Part shown: positions 48,989 through 59,589 of the stretch, piece after piece
Position numbering within the stretch: position 1 is the first letter of the stretch
Layout: the number at the start of each line of letters is the position of its first letter
Source of the DNA: Musa acuminata AAA Group
Taxonomy: Eukaryota > Streptophyta > Magnoliopsida > Zingiberales > Musaceae
Assembly: GCF_036884655.1 (NCBI RefSeq)
Contig: NC_088327.1
Coordinates: forward strand, 14,372,501-14,436,500
Reading direction: 5' to 3'
DNA: 64,000 bases
The notes under the pieces: generated by a model
What the model was told of the DNA's origin: nothing
Databases searched by the model: none
Seen by the model: only the letters and a program-made list of their open reading frames with translations
Made by a program: the position numbers and the translations under genes

Positions 48989-51981
48989 GACATATGATTG
49001 GAGATCCATCTCATTTCTCTATGCTTACTAGCAAAGAAGAAGGGTACGTCACCTTCGGAGACAACAACAAAGGCAAAATCATTGGCAAGGGAACTATTGG
49101 TAACAAATTTAGTTTTTCCATTGATGATGTTTTACTAGTTGATGGATTGAAACATAATCTCTTGAGTATTAGTCAACTATGTGATAAAGGTTATATCGTT
49201 AGATTCGAATCAAATATGTGTATTATCGAAAAACCAAACAATAACTTGACTATGATTGCATTAAAACAAAATAATGTCTACACCATCAACCTTGATGAAC
49301 TAAGTAATGAAATGTGCTTCTCCGCTCTAAATGATGATGCTTGGCTTTGGCATAGGAGATTAGGCCATGCAAGCATGAAACTAATATCTAAGATCTCATC
49401 TAAAGAATTAGTACGAGGGATTCCAAATATGAAGTTTACTAAGGACAAAGTATGTGATGCATGTCAACTAGGTAAACAAATAAAAACTAGTTTCAAACCA
49501 AAAAATCAAATTAGCACCACTAGACCACTACAATTGATCCATTTGGACTTATTCGGACCAATTGACACAACAAGTCTAGAAGGAAGCAAATATGCGTTTG
49601 TAATTGTGGATGACTAAACTATGTACACTTGGACCTATTTCTTAGTCCACAAAAGTGATTGCTTCAAGTGCTTCTCTAAATTTTGTAAACTCACTCAAAA
49701 CGAAAAAGGTTTCATGATTTCATCAATTCGGAGTGATCACGGTGGCGAATTTCAAAACCGTGACTTTCAAAATTTTTGTGAAGTTAATGGATATAATCAC
49801 AACTTCTCCACTTCGAGGAATCCCCAACAAAATGGAGTAGTTGAAAGAAAAAATAGAAACCTACAAGAAATGATAAGAACTATGTTAAATGAACATAGTT
49901 TACCTAAGTATTTTTGGGCCGAAGTCGTAAATACGGCTTGCTACATCATGAATAAAGTCCTAATAAGACCATCCTTATCAAAAACTCCCTATGAATTGTG
50001 GAATAACAAAAAACCAAATATTTCCTATTTTAAAGTTTTCGGTTGTAAATGCTTTATTTTGAATGAAAGGGATGTCTTAGGAAAATTTGATGCTAAATCC
50101 GATGAAGGCATCTTTCTTGGTTACTCTTCTGTTTCTAAGGCTTTTCGAGTTTTTAACAAAAGAACGTTAGTAATAGAAGAGTCTATTCATGTAGTTTTTA
50201 ATGAAATTTCTAATTTAAAGAAAAATAATTTTGATGATGATCTTGGTTTTGATAATTTGAATTTAAATGAACCCCCTCCTCAAAATAGCAACTTGGATGC
50301 ACCTTCTTCCGAAATTTCCTTACCCAAGGAATGGAAGTATATAGATGCTCATCCAAAGGAGCTAATTATAGGAAATACATCAAAAGAGGTTCAAACTCGT
50401 TCCTCTTTCAAGAATTTTTGTGCTAACGCCATCTTCCTTTCTCAAATCGAACCTAAATGCATTGACGAGGCCATAAAAGATGAATTTTGGGTTATTGCAA
50501 TGCAAGAGGAATTGAATCAATTTGAGAGGAATAAGGTATGGAAGCTTGTTCCTAGACCTAGTGACCATTTAGTCATTGGTACTAAATGGGTCTTTAGAAA
50601 CAAGCAAGATGAAAATGGTATCGTGGTTAGAAACAAGGCTAGATTAGTGGCCAAAGGTTTCAACCAAGAAGAAGGTATCGATTACGAAGAAACCTTCGCT
50701 CCCGTGGCTCGATTAGAAGCCATAAGGATGCTCCTTGCCTATGCTAGTAGTAATAATTTTAAACTATTTCAAATGGATGTCAAAAGTGCTTTCTTGAATG
50801 GTTTTATTTCCGAAGAAGTATATGTCGAACAACCTCCCGGATTTGAAAATTCTCTTCTTCCTAACCATGTATTCAAATTGACTAAGGCCCTCTATGGCTT
50901 GAAACAAGCTCCTAGAGCTTGGTATGAAAGGCTTAGTTCCTTTCTTATTTTAAATAATTTTACTAAAGGCAAGGTTGATACTACATTGTTTATTAAACAT
51001 TTTGAAAATAATTTTCTTATTGTGCAAATTTATGTTGACGATATTATTTTTGGCTCTTCGGATGAATCACTATGTGAATCATTTGCCAAATGCATGAGTC
51101 ATGAATTTAAAATGAGTTTAATGGGTGAATTAACTTTCTTTTTAGGATTACAAATCAAACAACTTAGTGATGGTATATTTCTTAACCAATCTAAATATAC
51201 ATTAGAATTGTTAAAACGATTTAACATGGATAATTCAAAAGCAATAAACACCCCTATGAGCACTTCGACTAAGTTAGATATGGATGAAAATAGTGAAAAT
51301 TTCGATCAAAAAACATATAGGGGAATGATAGGTAGTCTACTTTACCTCACCGCGACTAGATCGGATATTATGTTTAGTGTAGGACTTTGCGCTAGGTTTC
51401 AATCTAACCCTAAATTATCTCATCTTAAGAGTGTTAAACGAATATTGAGGTATCTTAAAGGAACTCCAAATTTAGGATTGTGGTATCCAAAATCTGAAAA
51501 TTTTGATTTAATAGCTTATGCAGATACCGATTTTGGCGGATGCAGGATAGATAGAAAAAGTACATCCGGTACATGCCAATTTTTAGGACATGCACTTGTT
51601 TCTTGGACTTCCAAGAAACAAAATTCAGTTGCACTATCTACGGCGGAAGCCGAATACATTGCTGCGAGTGCATGCTGTGCACAAGTTGTTTGGATGAAAA
51701 ATACATTAGAAGACTATGGAATTCACTTCAAAAATGTTCCCATAAAATGTGATAATACTAGTGTCATATGTCTTACCAAAAATTCAATTCAGCACTCTAG
51801 AACTAAGTACATCGACATTAGGCATCATTTCATACGCGATCATGTCCTTAACAATAATGTTGTTCTAGAATTCATTGACACAAAGCATCAATTAGCAGAT
51901 ATATTTACAAAAGCTTTGAATGAAGAACAATTTGAATTCATTAGAAGAGAATTAGAATTAGGTATGTTAAATTGTCCCTAA
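48989..51981 (+). pseudogene. Element B protease remainder, integrase, reverse transcriptase and RNase H (one stop)
   Basis: Frame open from ATG 48994 to a single TAA (49615-49617, where a Tyr codon is expected after VDD), then open for 786 codons to 51981. The first part holds the protease remainder, the HHCC zinc motif (WHRRLGHASMK, CDACQLGKQ) and the first catalytic Asp of integrase (HLDLFGP). After the stop: Asp in RSDHGGEF (residue 39 of the second part) and Glu in GVVERKN (residue 75), a DD35E spacing. RT has [18 protein letters not shown] and YVDD (471-474). RNase H has [18 protein letters not shown] and [16 protein letters not shown]. No frameshift was seen. This is the best-preserved pol in the window, but it has no intact gag-protease. 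Confidence 0.9.
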
Positions 51982-52884
51982 GAATAAACTTGTTTGAATG
52001 GATTTTCCGTAAAGTTTTTTTTCATCCTCTCTCCGTTCCTTGGTGGATTTGATCCTTCTCTTTCGATTCTAAATGACATGTCAAAATTACCTTATCCTAT
52101 CTTGAGTCAAACACCGCTCCTATCTAATCAAGATTAATGATTTTATGATATAGTGTGAATCTCGAAATTAATAGCTTGATTATGAGTTTCAAGTTGACGA
52201 TTTGAATTTGAAAAAGTTTGTATTCGAATTATGATCTTGACTTATTGGAGTTACTACTTGAAATCTTTTTCTTAATCACAATCTCTTCTTTGTATACCTA
52301 CAATTTTTGTTATTTATAAAAAGAAGAGATTTGATAAAATGGATGAACGCTGAATTTTTCATTTAAGATGAACTCTGTATAAATATTTTAGCATGCTTAA
52401 TTTTAAATGATGAATTTTGTATAATCAATGCTGAATTCTTGATGTTGTAATCACAAATTGTGTGCTTCAAGTCTCATTCCCTTTTTGTTGATGACAAAGG
52501 GGGAGAAGTGATGACTAAGTGATGACTTGTACCATTTTGAAAGCATGATTTATATGTGACATGAATCTCTTATATGACATGTACTATTTTGAAAGCATGT
52601 CTAACATGTATATCATGAAATTTATGTTGAAAATCTTTATCTCCTATTGTAGTAAAAATTGTCACTTATCATTCGACTTGAAAATGATTTTCATCGAAGT
52701 TTCGCATTTACTTAGGCTTAATGAGAATAACGATAAGTTCTACGGTTGAAACTTATCGGTTTATACTTGAATTCAATGGGATGGAATTCAAGTATTTTTA
52801 TCTTCTCATAATATGGCATATAGATAGGGGGAGTTATGTTTAACTCCGTCATCAATTGATTGTCATCATCAAAAAGGGGGAGAT
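51982..52884 (+). other. Element B post-pol non-coding region with two purine tracts
   Basis: About 0.9 kb, AT-rich. An internal copy TGATGACAAAGGGGGAGAAG (about 52489-52508) and the terminal tract AAAAAGGGGGAGAT (52871-52884) abutting the 3' LTR are the repeated polypurine tracts characteristic of Sirevirus-type elements. No envelope-like frame is present, unlike element A. Confidence 0.75.
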
Positions 52885-54100
52885 TGTTGAATCTCGGATT
52901 TTGATGATAACAATCAATTGATGGGTTAATTGATCTAATCCATATTATTGAGTTAAGTATGCAGGATTAACTACGATAACCAGAAAACACAAAGCAAGTA
53001 TACCGGAGTCAAGTTCGATGGACGTTTAAGAGTCCGAAGAATCGTCGGAGATGCTGCCGGAACTAATCGAGAAGAAATCGGGAACCTGTCGGAATTTTCG
53101 GAAGTTCGCCGAAGAGATCGTCGGAGGTTCACGGAGATCACCGAGAAGGCTCGGCTACTCGTTAAAGTCATCACAAGTTCGGGAGTTTGCTGGGAGCCCA
53201 TCGGAAGAAGTTCGTCGGAAAGCTCGCCGGAACAAGACTCGACGTTCGCGATTGAAAACTTGCTTAGGATGTGTTTTGTTATGTAGTTCACTTGTAATTA
53301 GAATTAGGATTAAGAGATAATCCTATATCCTGGCTAGGGGCCAACTGGGCCCAAAATTAGAGTTGGTTAGGCTAAATTTGAAGCCCAATCAAGTGAACCG
53401 AAGGGTCTGGCAGTGGCACCGCCCAACGCCCGAAAGCTGGGCGGTGGCACCGCCCAGCACTGTCAGTGTCTGACATTGACAAGCGGTGGCACCGCCAGCA
53501 TCAGGAACCCAACGAGAATTCAAATTTGGAGCCCAAATTTGAATCCTCTTGAGGCCTATAAATACCCCTCAAATCTCAGCTGAGATTACAACTTTTTGAG
53601 AAGCAATTGATTGAGAGAAAAGTCTTAGAATAGTCTTTGCTAGTCTTGTTTTCAATTTGCTAGTGTTCACCTCCTTCTTTCTTGTTGAAAATCTGTAAGA
53701 GAGTGAACCGCTTGTAAAAGTTGTAAGAGGGGTATTTACCCTTCCCTTTCAAGAGATTTGCTAGTGGAATGTGGGAGCCTCATCGAAGAGGGGCCTCACA
53801 AGTGGATGTAGGTCATTTGACCGAACCACTGTAAAATCGGCGTAATCTCTGGTTTGCATTTACTTATTGTCATTTATATTACTACAAACCATTTGCACTT
53901 TAATGCTATACTGCTTTGTCTCCGTCTTACTTATCTCTTCAAGTTAAAACACAATCGAAACGGTTTTAAATGAAAACGTTGCTTTTATCCTACGAAGTTT
54001 CCAAAAAGTGTTTAAATCGTGAAAAGTTTATCGCACTTCACCGCTGCACTAATTCACCCCCCCCCCCCCCCCCCCTCTTAGTGCCGCTCCGATCCTAACA
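52885..54100 (+). repeat. Element B 3' LTR
   Basis: 1216 bp. Diagnostic first-part bases agree with LTR 1. Shorter than LTR 1 mainly through a loss in the palindrome cluster (53409-53490), plus scattered substitutions. TATA box 53557-53564. The poly-C tract is longer than in the other copies (about 19 C). Confidence 0.93.
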
Positions 54101-54105
54101 GAAAC

Positions 54106-54496
54106 CACACAATGTCGGCACCACACCACAATGCAGCAAGTACTCACTGCCTATAGGCAGTGGCACCGCCCAACTAGCAGTAGCTCCGCCAGTGCTCTCT
54201 TGTTGTAAGCAATGGCACTGCCCGCAACTCAGCACTACAAAAACCCAAGTTAGGCTCAGCGGTAGAACCGACCCTAACTCACTCTACACCTCTCCAAAGA
54301 GCCCCAAATTCCTAATTCCTCTTGCTCTCCCTATAGTAACTCAAAAGAATCCTCATCCTTTACTAAATCAAGGATCAATCTCAAACCCCCCTTTTGGTGA
54401 TCACAAGAAGGTTAAAGGTAATCCCTAAACCAAATTGTTTCCTTCTATATATTACTTGTTCTTGCCTCTCATTTATTCATAATAAATGTAGTCTCC
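54106..54496 (+). other. Element A, non-coding part right of the element B insertion
   Basis: Resumes element A after GAAAC (54101-54105). Contains short AGGCAGTGGCACCGCC-like motifs similar to the LTR palindromes. No gene. Confidence 0.5.
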
Positions 54497-55510
54497 ATGA
54501 CTTCTAGAAGATCCTCGGATAGAGGGAAGAGGAGATTAGATGTAACCTATGACTCCATACTTTTTGATTCTCCCCAACATGCTCTTAAATTTCCAACCAT
54601 AGAGACTAGAAATGTTCATAAGGGGAAATACGTAGATTTAGAGGAATTGAGCAATTTGGAACCAATTTAATGGTTTGCTAACCTAGATATCTTCTCAATC
54701 CTTCAAATAAGTGAACATATCTATCCTAGACTTGTTAGGTTATTTTACAACAACTTGCATATGGATGAACATGATAGGGTCTCAATTTATCCCTTAGGAC
54801 ATCATATACCCATTATGAATAGCATAATTTGTAACATCATAGGAATTACTGAGAAAAGGAGAGGTTGTTACTTTAGAGGTCAATGGGACGAAGAATCAGT
54901 TGGGACCACTTATTCTGATGCCTTAGATACAATTTTTGATAATTTAAACATGTCTATCCTTCCAAAAAGCTATGAACACTTACTACCTTTCAACACCGAA
55001 TTGCTTCATCACATCTTGATAAGTATTGTACTCCCAAAAAAGTATAATCATGATGAAATTAGCCAAATAAAATTAGGAACGATGTATTGGATTATGAAGA
55101 GACATGACAATTATTTTGGTTACCTAATACAACAAAACATGATTGAACTATCAAAAAAGGACATGATGCTTTCATATGGTGGCTTGATCACTAGACTAAT
55201 CCATGCATATGACATAGTCATTCCACCTGATGAAGAAATCTTGAAACTAGATAGGTTCAACATCATAAATAAAAACATGTTAAGAAGGTTAACATGTATA
55301 GTCAGAAATGAGACTTGGACTAGATTACCTAAAAGGACTAACCCCCTCTCACCTGATCCAGAACCTAAAACATCAATATTTAGGGAATATCAATTTTCTC
55401 CTACTGGTCCCTTTGAGGCAACTCCTCCAATAGAGCAAGCACCCTCCTCCTATGACATAAGTACTCGAATGGATCAATTTGAACAATGTCAAGATCAAAT
55501 TACAACTTAG
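54497..55510 (+). pseudogene. Element A envelope-like / plant transposon-protein frame (one stop)
   Basis: An open frame of 338 codon positions from ATG 54497 (MTSRRSSDRGKRRLDVTYD) with one internal TAA at 54668-54670, then open to TAG at 55508-55510. The central part (YPRLVRLFYNNLHMDEHDRV, then a conserved hydrophobic block) resembles the 'putative plant transposon protein' domain found downstream of pol in several plant LTR elements and in the envelope-like frame of SIRE1-type elements. The C-terminus is Pro/Ser-rich. No convincing signal peptide or membrane anchor was seen, so 'envelope-like' refers to position only. It supports assigning this segment to element A. Confidence 0.7.
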
Positions 55511-56116
55511 TTGCAGCAGATTCATCGGTAACTTAATACTTTGTTTAGACATTTTGACTTATTACCACCTGAATAGCTAATGCATATCTTTTTGCTGATG
55601 ACAAAGGGGGAGAAGTTGATGGAATCTCTCACCTTAATGATGTGAACTTTTGATGTTGTATTCACTTTGATGTTATATTCACTTTGATATTATATTCACT
55701 TCGACGTTGAATTGATGTTGTGATTTCTTTAATATTGATAACTTTTGATGTTGTGATCTCTTTAATGTTGATAATTTTTAAATGTTACTATATAATGATG
55801 CAATATCATATTCTTGATATTGTGAACTTTTGAATGCTACCATGCAATAGTCATAAAAGTTATATCATGATGATGCTTCGTGTAAGTAGTAATGTAAGGT
55901 TATGCCCAAATCATTTTATCATGCATGAATTGATGAAATTGTGTATTTAATATCTTGATAACTTAAAACTATAATGATGCACAATTGATTTCTAATTTAA
56001 ATCGATTAAAGCTTGAATTCATTCAAGTTTGTATTATCTTAAGTATGATATATAAATAGGGAGAGTTAAGGTTAACTCCGTTACCAATTAGTTGTCATCA
56101 TCAAAAAGGGAAAGAT
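55511..56116 (+). other. Element A 3' non-coding region with purine tracts
   Basis: TGATGACAAAGGGGGAGAAG (about 55596-55615) is an internal purine tract identical to that of element B. The terminal tract (AAAAAGGGAAAGAT, about 56103-56116) before the 3' LTR has decayed. A short AT-rich minisatellite of TTGATGTTGTGATTTCTTTAA-like words lies at 55640-55780. Confidence 0.7.
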
Positions 56117-57326
56117 TGTTGAATCTTGGATTTTGATGATGAAATCAATTAGTAAATTGTTTGATCTAATCTATGTGTTGAGATAAGTGTATAGGATTAA
56201 CTACGATAGCGGTAAGATATAAAGCAGATGATGAGCTGGAGTCGAAGATACGGACGATGTACCGGAAGTGTGTCGGGAGCTAGCCGAGAGTTTGTCGGAA
56301 GATAGCCGAGAGTTCGTCGGGAGTTTGCTGAGGGTTCGTCGAGAGTTCGCTGGGAGCTCACCGGAAAACTCGTCGAGAAGTTGGTCGGAGGATCGCCGAG
56401 AGAAAACTCGACATACTAGACAGAGATTTCTTGCCTTAATTGTAGTTAGTACATTAGTTGAGTTAGGATTGGGACGTAATCCCACTAACTCAGTTAGGGG
56501 CTAACTGGGCCCTTAACATGGCTAAATTGGGCAGGTTGAATAGCCCATTCAGCACCTGAAGTCAGGGCCGACGGTGGCATCGCTTGAGACTCGGTCTCCT
56601 ATGTATTTTGGGCAGTGGTACCATCAGCGGTTAATGCTGCCAAGCGATGATATTGCCCCTGTCAAGTAGTGGTATCGCCAGAGCTCGATCTCCGAGCTCT
56701 GTCAAGCAGTGGTACCGCCCAATGTCAGTCTGTAGATGATAGTACTACCCAATAATGGTGGTGGTACCGCCAGTACCCCGAAATCCAAGGATGTGACACT
56801 TTTTAGCTTCAATTCTGAAGTCATTTGGGCCTATAAATACCTCACTCTTTTCTGCATGAAAGTGCATAAAAGTGTGAATATAATCTTGAATTCTTGGGAT
56901 GCTAAAAGTGTTGTAAAAGTGCAAAGAGTCCTCCTCCCTTTCTAAGTGTTGAGATTATTCAAGAGATGTGTGAGGCTTATAAGGGTTATCTCCTAAACCT
57001 ATGAAAAAGAGAAAGTGTTGTAAAGAGGTGGTTGGTCTTCGCCTATTGAAGGAACACCATTAGTAGATGTCAGTGACCTTGACGGAGGAGGAATCAAAAG
57101 CGGATGTATGTCACAATGACCGAACCATTATAAATTTCGGTATGCTCATTTTCATCCTGCTTTTCATTACTGTCATTACTTTCTTAGATAACTGCTAGTT
57201 CTTTCATTCTAAAGTCAAACACTTTCCAAAATCAATTTTTGGACGAACGAAATATTTTATAAATCGATGATTTTTTTCACTACACTAATTCACTCTTCTC
57301 TCTTAGTGCCACTCTTGATCCTAACA
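56117..57326 (+). repeat. Element A 3' LTR
   Basis: 1210 bp, clearly the partner of 29933-31079 (same U3 repeat tract at 56268-56410, same AAAGTGCATAAAAGTGTGAA region, TATA box 56832-56839) but with many differences and longer by about 60 bp, so the insertion is old. Ends ATCCTAACA at 57326. Confidence 0.9.
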
Positions 57327-57331
57327 ATAAA

Positions 57332-58088
57332 TGCCATGCGACTATAATTCCTCCTAAGTATCCTTGAGAGGGTACGAAGCCCTCCCACCCCTTTCCAAGT
57401 TTGTAGATGAAGATTATGGTTTTTATTCTAGATAAGTGGGTCTTAAGCAACACTAGGATGGAGTCCTTATGAGAGTTGATAAAATGTCAAATGTGATTAG
57501 GTGTAGAGCGAGGTTAATGGTCGTTGGGTCTATGATACAATGGATTTAATGGGCTTATCATGCCTATTAGGCTTCGCAGACTATTCTGAATTATGACTGT
57601 TCTAAGTGGGGTGATTTCCATTTCAAGGCCTTCTCTAAACTTTGATCCATGGCCCCATACAAATATGCAAATATCACCCGTGTTGTTCAGCACAAAAGAG
57701 GATGTGGGTTCGCCGGTGCTTTGCTTGTCGAAGTCATCCTTGCTAGTAGGGGCCGATTGCTCCAACAACTTGCTTTGGTTGCACCGATTAATGTGATGAC
57801 TCGTGATTTCGCATGAGTAATAGAAGTTGGGAAGATTTTCTTAGGTGATAGTTTGAAAGAAGTTTGAATCCCATATTCTTATCCATATCTCTTGAGGAAG
57901 TAGTTGAGAGTAGTCGAGCATGGGCACACACACTGTTAAATCTTCCCCAAGTTCTAGAGGTAGTGATAGTGTCAACCTTTAGCCATTTTTTTTGTTGTAA
58001 GCAGCAATCTAAAAGAGAACTCTGGAGAACATTAACTTAATCAAGAGCACAGGGAGCTATAGCCAAGTTGGAGTAGTGGTTATCGTTT
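57332..58088 (-). mobile_element. L1-type LINE, middle piece: ORF1 zinc-knuckle end and endonuclease start
   Basis: Read on the minus strand. About 57860-57790 gives ENLPNFYYSCEITSHHI, a decayed form of the ORF1 zinc-knuckle region. 57768-57514 is open with no clear domain. 57440-57332 reads HLSRIKTIIFIYKLGKGWEG, then a GYLGGIIVAWH stretch, the expected start of the LINE endonuclease. The domain continues at 29927 on the far side of element A, so A split it. The right edge (58089-58093) is the target duplication of element D. Confidence 0.7.
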
Positions 58089-58093
58089 GTTTT

Positions 58094-58699
58094 TATTGGG
58101 CTGGCAACCCACAAATTCAGCCCATAGTGAGCTTGGGCAGCCCATAGCTCATCCCCTCTTAACCTAACCCTAATTAACATTAGGGGGTGTGATGGCTACG
58201 TTTTGGAGGCAGAAAAAAGGTACAAATAGGGCAGCAACGTGGGAGAAGGTAACAACCACGGGATTCCAAAGAAAAGGAGGAAAACAAGGCAGAAAAAGAA
58301 GAAAAAGAAAGGGAAGAAGACAAGGACAACGCAGAGAGACTGTTCTCAATCATCTAGTAGTGTTCTTATCTCAGGTTAGATCAAATCTACAGTAGACTCT
58401 TGCTGTGATTACTTGGGGAGGTTTTAGATATTGTAGGCAGTGACGTGATCCTTGTATCCCAGTTATTCTCTTGTGATTGTTGCTAGGGTTTAGGGCAAGA
58501 GATTGAGATTTGTATATTCATTATTCTTATAGTAGATTATCTCTAGTTTGCCCCATGATTTTTAACCTTCACATTGAAGGGGTTTTTCATGTATATCTTG
58601 GTGTTCTATTTGATTGTGGTTCTATTTAATTCCGTTGCGTATTATGATCTTCTAGTATTTGTTCATATACAAAGGTTATTCCTGTTTATATCCCCATCA
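58094..58699 (+). repeat. Element D 5' LTR
   Basis: 606 bp. Starts TATTGGGCTGG (the 3' LTR has TGTTGGGCTGG, so the first TG has mutated) and ends CCCCATCA. Contains a purine-rich GGAGGAAAACAAGGCAGAAAA stretch and a CTCTTGTGATTGTTGCTAGGG block. Confidence 0.93.
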
Positions 58700-58700
58700 A

Positions 58701-58713
58701 CTAGTATCAGAGC
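58701..58713 (+). promoter_or_regulatory. Element D primer binding site
   Basis: CTAGTATCAGAGC just after the LTR. Differs by one base in TGGTATCAGAGC from the initiator-Met tRNA complement. Confidence 0.8.
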
Positions 58714-58748
58714 AAGGGTTTTGGTGATTTAAATTTTGTATTTGAACA

Positions 58749-59553
58749 TGGAGGCCAGTAATGTTTCTTGCATGATTAGTTTAAATGGAAACAATTGGAT
58801 GATATGAAAACCAAGAATGGAAGATCTCTTGTATTGCAAAGATTTGTATGGACCTTTGCAGGGGGATAGTGCAAAACCCACAACTATGACAGATGATGAG
58901 TGGAAGAGGTTAGATTGAAAAACAATTGGATTTAGTTGACAGTGACTTAATGATAGTGTCTTTCACCATGTTTCTACTGAAATTTCTGTATATTCTCTTT
59001 GAAAAAGTTGGAAAGTCTCTATGAAAGAAAAACAGTTGGCAACAAAGCTTTTTTTATCAGAAAACTTGTGAACCTAAAATATAGAGAGAGTGCTTCTATT
59101 GCTGAACATTTGAATGAAATGCAAAGTATTACTAATCAGTTATCCTCTATGAAAATGTCTATTGATGATGAGTTGCAGGCATTATTACTTCTTAGTTCAT
59201 TACCAGAAAGTTGGGAGACACTGGTGGTTTCCCTCAGTATTTCTGCACCAGATGATGTTGTCACTATGAGTCAAGTAACAAGCAGTTTGTTGAATGAGGA
59301 GTTGAGAAGAAAGAGTTCAGCAATATCTCATAATGATTCACATGCACTTATCTCAGAGAATAGAGGAAGGTCAAAGTCTAGAAGCAGTTCTCGCATGGGT
59401 AGAAGCAAGTCAAGATTAAGAAAAGATATTGTTTGTTATAATTGTGGTGAGAAAGGACATTACAAGAACCAATATAAGCAACCTAAGAAGAGCAAAAAAA
59501 AGGGAAAAGAAGTGGAGTCTATAGAGTCAAAAAATAATATCACAACTAGGTGA
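58749..59553 (+). pseudogene. Element D gag (broken)
   Basis: Starts at ATG 58749 (MEASNVSCMISLNGNNW) with stops at about 58806, 58917 and 58947. Around 59000 the frame changes, and the capsid part is open from 58999 (KKLESLYERKTVGNKAF, then LNEMQSITNQLSSMKM) to 59553. The zinc knuckle reads CYNCGEKGHYKNQY (59434-59475): the fourth ligand Cys is Tyr. The family normally has an intact CCHC knuckle that binds genomic RNA. Confidence 0.85.
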
Positions 59554-59589
59554 TGATTATTTAATTTTGTCTCATTCTGATGATATTTT

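Larger units (their letters stand above)
36025..54100 (+). mobile_element. Element B: Sirevirus-type Copia retrotransposon with an internally amplified LTR-gag array, nested in element A
   Basis: Outer LTRs at 36025-37276 and 52885-54100 share diagnostic bases. Flanks are GGAAC (36020-36024) and GAAAC (54101-54105), a target duplication with one mismatch. Internal order: four tandem units of [LTR + leader + gag + start of protease], about 2925 bp each (starts 36025, 38952, 41877, 44803); a further LTR (47728-48988); then the rest of protease, integrase, RT and RNase H (48989-51981); a non-coding tail with two purine tracts; and the 3' LTR. An unamplified element would be about 9.3 kb; this one is 18 kb. 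All parts are in the same orientation. Confidence 0.92.
29933..57326 (+). mobile_element. Element A: Sirevirus-type Copia retrotransposon with envelope-like frame, degenerate, interrupted by element B
   Basis: Both LTRs are present (29933-31079 and 56117-57326), in the same orientation and of the same subfamily, with TGTTGAATCT starts and ATCCTAACA ends. Between them, in order: a PBS relic, gag, protease, integrase, RT, RNase H (to about 35790), a non-coding stretch, the nested element B (36025-54100) and the continuation with an envelope-like frame and purine tracts. Flanking 5-mers are GTAAG (29928-29932) and ATAAA (57327-57331), matching at three of five bases and differing by two G-to-A changes. 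That is a plausible decayed target duplication but not proof. A's own length is about 9.3 kb. Many stops and frameshifts show it is dead. The host site is the LINE endonuclease region. Confidence 0.85.

Noticed and set aside
58189..58395. Lys/Arg-rich frame in element D's 5' LTR
   Set aside because: Lies wholly within LTR sequence and is not conserved in the 3' LTR or the solo LTR.
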